Assembly (NCBI RefSeq): GCF_900116495.1
Contig: NZ_FPAY01000003.1
Location: 372,001 to 436,000 of the forward strand
Origin: Arthrobacter sp. ov118
GTDB lineage: Bacteria; Actinomycetota; Actinomycetes; Actinomycetales; Micrococcaceae
DNA: 64,000 bases
Reading direction: 5' to 3'
The notes beneath the pieces were generated by a model. That model was not told where the DNA came from, searched no databases, and worked only from the letters and a program-made list of their open reading frames with translations. Position numbers and translations under genes: made by a program. Of the stretch, positions 59,167-64,000 are shown piece after piece. Within the stretch, counting starts at the first letter, position 1. Each line of letters opens with the position of its first letter.

Positions 59167-60369
59167 TTAGGCCTTCTTGGGCGGCAACGCCAGCTTGAAG
59201 ACCTTGGCCCAGGTGGAGCCGACCTGCTTCAGCAGCGGCCCGGTGGTGTACGGCAATCCATAGCGCTTGCAGATTTCCCGCACCTTGGGAGCCACTTCGG
59301 CGTAGCGGTTGGACGGAAGGTCCGGGAAGAGGTGGTGCTCGATCTGGTGCGAGAGGTTGCCGCTCATCAGGTGCATGAACTTGGACCCGGAGATGTTGGC
59401 CGATCCGATCATCTGCCGGACATACCAGTCGCCGCGGGTTTCGCCTTCGACCATTTCTTCGGTGAAGGTGTCGGTGCCGTCGGGGAAATGCCCGCAGAAG
59501 ATAATCGCATGCGCCCAGACGTTCCGGATCGCGTTGGCGGCCAAGGTGCCATACAGCGCCTGCTTGCCCGAACCGGTCAACATGGCGACGGCGGGTGTGG
59601 CGGCATAGTCCTTGGTGAACTGCTTCAGGGCCTTGAGCCCCAGCGCCTTCAAGTCCCGGGTCATGGCCTCTTTGCTCTTCTTGCCTTCTTGGTAGTCAGG
59701 CAACTCAAGATCGTAGAGCGCGATGCCCCATTCGAAGACCGGCGCCAACAAGGCGTTGTAGAGCGGGTTGCCCAGGTTGAACGGCTTCCACTCCTGCTGG
59801 GGATCCATCCGCAGCAGGTTGTACCCGATGTCGTTGTCCTTGCCCACGACGTTCGTCCAGCGGTGGTGCAGGTCGTTGTGGGTGTGCTGCCAGGATCGCG
59901 TCGGGGTGACGAAGTCCCAGTCCCAAGTGGTGGAGTGGATGTCCGGGTCCCGCATCCAGTCCCACTGTCCGTGCAGGATGTTGTGGCCCAGTTCCATGTT
60001 TTCCAAGATCTTGGCGAAGCTAAGCATCGCCGTGCCAGCGACCCAGGCTGCTTTGTGCTTGCTCACCAGCAGGGTGGCGCGGCCGGTGATCTCAAGCCCG
60101 CGCTGGACCCTGATCACCCGGCGGATGTACGCGGCGTCGCTGGCGCCGCGCTTGGCGAGGACCTCGTCCTTGATGGCGTCGAGTTCGCGGCCGAGCTCTG
60201 CGACCTGCTCGTCGGAGAGGTGCGCGGCCGCATCCGGGCGGACCAGCGGGCTGCCGGACTCCGCCAGGGCACCGGGCCGCGGCTTTGCGGCAGCGGACGC
60301 CTTGGGCCGGGCAGTGTCGCCCGTGGGAGCTTCCTCGGAAACGTCGGTCTTGTCGGAAACAATCGTCAT
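59167..60369 (-). CDS. Membrane fatty-acid desaturase (DesA3-like)
   Basis: A 400-residue protein with ATG at 60369 (GAGGAG upstream). The three histidine boxes are HNILHGQWDW, HTHNDLHHRW and HQIEHHLFPD, typical of acyl-lipid or acyl-CoA desaturases with a di-iron site. It introduces a double bond into membrane fatty acids using electrons from the ferredoxin reductase encoded 13 bp upstream. The same gene pair occurs in mycobacteria (DesA3 and its oxidoreductase). N-terminal 60 residues are disordered and Ala/Lys-rich. Confidence 0.92.
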   Translation of the reverse strand: MTIVSDKTDVSEEAPTGDTARPKASAAAKPRPGALAESGSPLVRPDAAAHLSDEQVAELGRELDAIKDEVLAKRGASDAAYIRRVIRVQRGLEITGRATLLVSKHKAAWVAGTAMLSFAKILENMELGHNILHGQWDWMRDPDIHSTTWDWDFVTPTRSWQHTHNDLHHRWTNVVGKDNDIGYNLLRMDPQQEWKPFNLGNPLYNALLAPVFEWGIALYDLELPDYQEGKKSKEAMTRDLKALGLKALKQFTKDYAATPAVAMLTGSGKQALYGTLAANAIRNVWAHAIIFCGHFPDGTDTFTEEMVEGETRGDWYVRQMIGSANISGSKFMHLMSGNLSHQIEHHLFPDLPSNRYAEVAPKVREICKRYGLPYTTGPLLKQVGSTWAKVFKLALPPKKA

Positions 60370-60382
60370 GCGTTGGTACTCC

Positions 60383-61456
60383 TCAGAGGTCGAGGTTAAC
60401 GGGTCCGGCGGCTGCCGAAACACACGTCTGGATTAGTTGGCCGGGCTCGCCATGGACTTCGTCCGTGCGCAGGTCACGGACCTGGCCGGCCCGGAGGGGG
60501 ATGAGACAGCTGTGGCAGATGCCCATACGGCAGCCGCTGGGCATCAGGACACCGGCGTCCTCGCCGACGTCGAGAAGCGGGGTATCGCCGTCGGCTTCGA
60601 CTTCCCGGTCCGACGCCTCGAACGTGACCAGGCCGCCGTCGTGCCCTTCGCCGCCGGCGAGCTTGGTGCTGAAGCGTTCGATGGTGAGGGTGGCCTCCGA
60701 GGAGGGCTCGGCGGTGGCGGTCTCGGCCTCCCACAGCGCCTCGGCATCGTCCAGGAAGCTTTCGGGGCCGCAGGCGTACGCTGCGCGCTGGCGCCAGTCC
60801 GGGCAAAGCTGTTCCAAGCCGGCAGCCGAGCTGAAGTCCAGGCGGCCTCGTTCGCCGGTGAACCAGTGGATGACGCGGAAATGGGGAAACTGGTCCGCCA
60901 GTTCGGCCAGTTCCTCACGGAAGATGGCGTCCGCCGGGGTCCGAGCGGTGTGGATGAGGACGACGTCGGAGTCCGCGCGGTGCGGGACGAGCGTGCGAAT
61001 CATCGACATAACCGGCGTGATTCCGCTGCCGGCGGTCAGCATCAGGAGTGGCCGCGGGTGCTCCGGAAGGACGAAGTCGCCCTGCGGCGGCGCCAGGAAG
61101 AGCACGTCGCCGGGCTTGGTGTTCCGCACGAGGGCCGCGGACACGGCGCCCAGGTCGGTAACCGTGATGGCCGGGTCCTGACCTGCGGGGGCGCTGAGCG
61201 AATACGACCGCCAGTGCCGGACGCCGTCGAGCTCGACGCCGATTCGGGCCCACTGGCCGGCAAGGTGAGCTTGCCAGCCGCGGCCGGGACGGAAGAAAAT
61301 GGTGGCGGAATCGGCCGTTTCTGGAACCACCCGGGTGACCACGCCGCGCAACTGGCGAGCGGAGTACACAGGATTGAACAGCGACAGAATGTCTTCTGGA
61401 GCTAGCGGGGTGGTCAGTAGAGATGCGGCACGCGCCAGCTTACGGAACCGGATCAT
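60383..61456 (-). CDS. Ferredoxin reductase (FAD/NAD domains with C-terminal 2Fe-2S)
   Basis: A 357-residue flavoprotein. FAD binding is in HWRSYSLSAP, NAD binding in LTAGSGITPVMSMI and YACGPESFLDDA, and the plant-type 2Fe-2S motif CRMGICHSC with a final Cys lies at the C-terminus. It feeds electrons from NAD(P)H to the desaturase. The arrangement reductase then desaturase in one operon is standard. Its start is 97 bp from the divergent PucR gene. Confidence 0.93.
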   Translation of the reverse strand: MIRFRKLARAASLLTTPLAPEDILSLFNPVYSARQLRGVVTRVVPETADSATIFFRPGRGWQAHLAGQWARIGVELDGVRHWRSYSLSAPAGQDPAITVTDLGAVSAALVRNTKPGDVLFLAPPQGDFVLPEHPRPLLMLTAGSGITPVMSMIRTLVPHRADSDVVLIHTARTPADAIFREELAELADQFPHFRVIHWFTGERGRLDFSSAAGLEQLCPDWRQRAAYACGPESFLDDAEALWEAETATAEPSSEATLTIERFSTKLAGGEGHDGGLVTFEASDREVEADGDTPLLDVGEDAGVLMPSGCRMGICHSCLIPLRAGQVRDLRTDEVHGEPGQLIQTCVSAAAGPVNLDL

Positions 61457-61553
61457 TCATCAACCTTATGTCAGATTGCGCCATAGTTCTTCACCCAAGG
61501 CATACGATCGACACTATAAAACTATCCCGCCGTAACAACTCTTTGGATTTTCC

Positions 61554-62768
61554 ATGAACGTCTCCGCAGCCCGGGAACCCGCAGTCCCCGCCCCCGCCCC
61601 CGCCCACGATCCTCCGTGGCTGGCCTTGCCGAGGGAGGTCAGCGACATGCTTCGTCCCAGGATGCCCGGAATCGTCGAGGCCATCATCGACGCCGTCCCT
61701 CAGTTGGTTCCGGCCTATGCCCGGCCGATTGAGGGAAGGTTCGGTCGCGGCCTGAGGCGGGGCGTCGCCGCGGCGCTGGACCGATTCCTGCAACTGCCCG
61801 GGACCCGGCTGCCGGCGTTGTCCGAAGAAAGCCGCGACCTGGTGGCCGGGCTGGGCAGCGGTGAGTTCCGCCAGGGCCGGAGCATGGACGCCCTGCTGAG
61901 CGCCTACCGGATGGGTGCCCGCGTGACGTTCCGGGAGATGTCCAGGGTCTCGGTGGAACACCAACTGGGCCAAGGCGTGGTGGTGGACCTGGGCGAATCG
62001 ATCCTCGCCTACATCGACGAACTGTCGGCTGTGAGCGCCGAGGCCTATGCCTTCGAACAGTCCGAACGCGCCGGGGCAGTCGACCGGCGGCGCACCGAAC
62101 TGCTCGACCTGCTCCTGCTCGGCCAGGCCGACGAGGCGGCCCTCCGCCACACCGCGGCGATGGCCGACTGGTCGCTGCCGGCGCGCATGGCCGTGGTGAC
62201 GCTGCCGCTGGACCGGGCTGCCGGCCTGCGGCTGCGGCTCGGCCAGGGCGCCCTGGTGATCGAGCGGGAGACCGACGTCGTGGCCCTGATGCCGGCACGC
62301 AAGTCCCGCTCCGCCCGGGAGGAGCTGGGCCGCGCCCTGAAGGGGCGCGGCGCTTCCGTGGGGCCGTCCGGCGGCTGGGAGAGGATTCCGGATTCGCTGC
62401 GGCTGGCAGTGCTGGCAGCGGCAGCGCTGCCTCCGCGCGAAGGACCGGACGATCCCCCGATCTGGGCCGACGAGCATCTGGCGCAGGTGATTCTCGGGGC
62501 CGAACCGTCAGCGATCACAGAATTGGCCAACCGGCGGCTGGCGCCGCTGGAGGGGCTCCGGCCGGCGCAGCGGGAACGCCTCGCCGAAACCCTGCTCTCC
62601 TGGCTGCGCCACTGGGGCCAGCGGGCCCCGGTGGCCGCCGAACTCGGGATCCACCCGCAGACCGTGGGTTACCGGACCGCACAGCTGCGCGAGCTCTTCG
62701 GCGATGACTTGGAGGATCCCACTGCCCGCTTCGAACTGGAGCTGGCCCTGCACGCCGGCCGGCGGTAG
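61554..62768 (+). CDS. PucR/CdaR-type regulator divergent from desaturase operon
   Basis: A 404-residue regulator. The middle (about 170-270) matches the GGDEF-like region of PucR proteins, and the C-terminal helix-turn-helix is VAAELGIHPQTVGYRTAQLR (HTH_30). The N-terminal 40 residues are Pro/Ala-rich; residues 45-165 are helical, similar to the RsbT co-antagonist-like domain seen in PucR proteins next to desaturases. Divergent placement suggests it controls the desaturase operon; the signal is unknown. Confidence 0.88.
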   Translation: MNVSAAREPAVPAPAPAHDPPWLALPREVSDMLRPRMPGIVEAIIDAVPQLVPAYARPIEGRFGRGLRRGVAAALDRFLQLPGTRLPALSEESRDLVAGLGSGEFRQGRSMDALLSAYRMGARVTFREMSRVSVEHQLGQGVVVDLGESILAYIDELSAVSAEAYAFEQSERAGAVDRRRTELLDLLLLGQADEAALRHTAAMADWSLPARMAVVTLPLDRAAGLRLRLGQGALVIERETDVVALMPARKSRSAREELGRALKGRGASVGPSGGWERIPDSLRLAVLAAAALPPREGPDDPPIWADEHLAQVILGAEPSAITELANRRLAPLEGLRPAQRERLAETLLSWLRHWGQRAPVAAELGIHPQTVGYRTAQLRELFGDDLEDPTARFELELALHAGRR

Positions 62769-62820
62769 ACCGAGGCGCAACGGCGGCGGTCAGCGGGAGC
62801 CCGGCAGACGACGTCGGCGG

Positions 62821-64000
62821 CTAGCCGACGAGTGCCTGCCGGCTGTGGCGCCGCAACTCCAGGTCGTGCATGACGAGCGCGGCCAGATCCTCCAGCGCGG
62901 AAATGTCCCCGGCGCTGAATTTGCGCGGTTCACGGTCCAGGATGCAGAAGGTGCCCAGGTTGTAGCCGTCCGGGGTGCGCAAAGGCACCCCGGCATAAAA
63001 TTTCAGGCCGAACTCGCCGGCCACGAGCGGGTTGGCCAGTGTCCGGGGATCGACGGCGGCGTCCTCGACGATCCAGGCATCGTCCTGCAGGATGGCGGAG
63101 GCGCACAACCCGGGGTCGCGGTCGATCTCCGTGACGTCCGTGCCGTAGTGCGCCTTGAACCAGATGCGGTCATGGTCCACCACGCTGACGATCGCCACGG
63201 GCACCGAGAACAGGCGTGCGGCCAGGGCTGCGATGCGGTCGAAGACGCCGTCTTTCGGGGTGTCCAGGATCTCGTAGCGCTCAACTGCCCGCATGCGCCC
63301 TTCCTCATCGGTCAGCAGCGTTGCCGCGTCGCGGCGGTGGCGCCCGGCGCCGTTGATGACTTCCTGGCGCAGGGCCAGGGACACTTCGCGGGCCGGCGGG
63401 CGGGCCGCGGGGTCCCTGTCCAGCATGGAGGACAGCAGTGCCACCCACATGGGCGCGAGTCCGTCGGGGATGTCCGGGTCCTGCAGCAGCCGGGCAAGGG
63501 CGGACTGGATGGGTGCGCCGGGGTAGGCCATCTTCCCGGTCAGCCCTTCCAGCAGGACCAGTCCCAGTGAGTAGACGTCGCTGGCGGGGCCGGCGGGTTC
63601 GCCGGCGGCCTGTTCGGGGCTGAGGTAGGCGGGGGTGCCGGAGCTGTCGTCGGAGGCGCCGTGGTGGTCTTTGCGGATGGTGATGGCCACGCCGAAGTCG
63701 CTGAGTTTGGCGCGCGGTCGCGGGTGCTCGGCGCTGTAGTCCACGAGCAGGACGTTGGCCGGCTTGACGTCGCGGTGAATGATCCCGTGGCGGTGGATGT
63801 GTGCCAGGCCGTCGGCGAGATCGTGGCCGATCAGCGCCATGTGGGCGGCCAATAGCGGGCCCTCGGCGAAGCGGCGGCGGAGGTCCGGGCCGCGGACGAG
63901 TTCCATTACCAGGTAACTGAGGGTGCGGTCCGGGTCGGTGGTGTCCGCGCCGGCGTCGAACAGCGTGATCAGGGCGTGATGGGCCATGCCTGCGAGGATC
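62821..64000 (-). CDS. Ser/Thr protein kinase with C-terminal GAF domain (5' end outside window)
   Basis: The visible 392 codons lack the ATP-binding lobe. The catalytic loop HRDVKPANV, the DFG motif in LSDFGVA, and SGTPAYLSPEQAAG (activation segment) mark a Hanks-type kinase domain. It continues through a short helical linker (RYEILDTPKDGVFDRIAALA) into a GAF domain covering about the last 170 residues (SVPVAIVSVVDHDRIWFKAH onward). GAF domains bind small ligands or chromophores. The combination links a soluble sensor to phosphorylation. No membrane segment is visible in this part. Confidence 0.88.
   Translation of the reverse strand, partial: ILAGMAHHALITLFDAGADTTDPDRTLSYLVMELVRGPDLRRRFAEGPLLAAHMALIGHDLADGLAHIHRHGIIHRDVKPANVLLVDYSAEHPRPRAKLSDFGVAITIRKDHHGASDDSSGTPAYLSPEQAAGEPAGPASDVYSLGLVLLEGLTGKMAYPGAPIQSALARLLQDPDIPDGLAPMWVALLSSMLDRDPAARPPAREVSLALRQEVINGAGRHRRDAATLLTDEEGRMRAVERYEILDTPKDGVFDRIAALAARLFSVPVAIVSVVDHDRIWFKAHYGTDVTEIDRDPGLCASAILQDDAWIVEDAAVDPRTLANPLVAGEFGLKFYAGVPLRTPDGYNLGTFCILDREPRKFSAGDISALEDLAALVMHDLELRRHSRQALVG

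Noticed and set aside
1..64000. Prophage, transposase or integrative element
   Set aside because: No integrase, transposase, phage structural gene or paired attachment site is recognisable anywhere in the window.

Overview
The window looks like a chromosomal segment of a high-GC Gram-positive actinobacterium, most likely Micrococcaceae (Arthrobacter/Pseudarthrobacter-like). This rests on protein content and style, not on a database match: many GTG and TTG starts, Ku plus a Pol-PE-Lig LigD, a mycobacterial-type desaturase/ferredoxin-reductase pair, DUF445, DUF6458, DUF7218 and DUF47-Pit proteins, and an actinobacterial-type PHO box. Most of the sequence is dense housekeeping and catabolic DNA. 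I see no insertion sequence, prophage or CRISPR array.

Layout. 1-6.9 kb: AzlC/AzlD exporter, DoxX-like protein, glycerophosphodiesterase, DUF445 protein, a lone PxpA and an MFS transporter. 7.0-10.6 kb: ABC exporter followed by a DesK/DesR-like two-component system, with a 14-bp inverted repeat upstream. 10.7-15.1 kb: inverting disaccharide phosphorylase (GH65), beta-phosphoglucomutase and a LacI regulator with a palindromic operator. 15.3-17.5 kb: an esterase, a small DUF6458 membrane protein, then about 0.65 kb of non-coding DNA carrying a regular array of GGACATGTCC palindromes. 17.3-21.8 kb: fructose operon (DeoR regulator, FruK, FruA, HPr). 21.9-26.4 kb: a truncated SRPBCC gene, a Rho-N/DUF7218 protein, and divergent ku and ligD for non-homologous end joining.

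26.4-33.1 kb: MHS transporter, FUSC protein, short-chain dehydrogenase, STAS-like protein, GNAT and acyltransferase-3. 33.1-39.0 kb: a catabolic operon for four-carbon acid sugars (DUF1537 kinase, beta-hydroxyacid dehydrogenase, GntP permease, class II aldolase) with a divergent GntR regulator and a 19-bp operator. 39-46 kb: SGNH hydrolase, dodecin, aldo/keto reductase, small stress-type membrane proteins, PrmC-like methyltransferase, lactonase, MarR regulator and tRNA-Lys. 46.1-53.2 kb: a conserved hypothetical gene, a candidate structured small RNA, and two phosphate uptake systems facing each other (DUF47-Pit and PstSCAB, the latter with a PHO box). 53.3-64 kb: FUSC-type protein, RadA, a CopB-type copper ATPase with a CsoR-type operator, a methyltransferase, the desaturase/reductase operon with a divergent PucR regulator, and an incomplete Ser/Thr kinase-GAF fusion.

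The two signals least explained by known families are the palindrome array (about 16636-17289; a 40/32/29-bp spacing pattern repeating every 101 bp) and the small-RNA candidate at about 46922-47018. Both are sequence observations with inferred functions.
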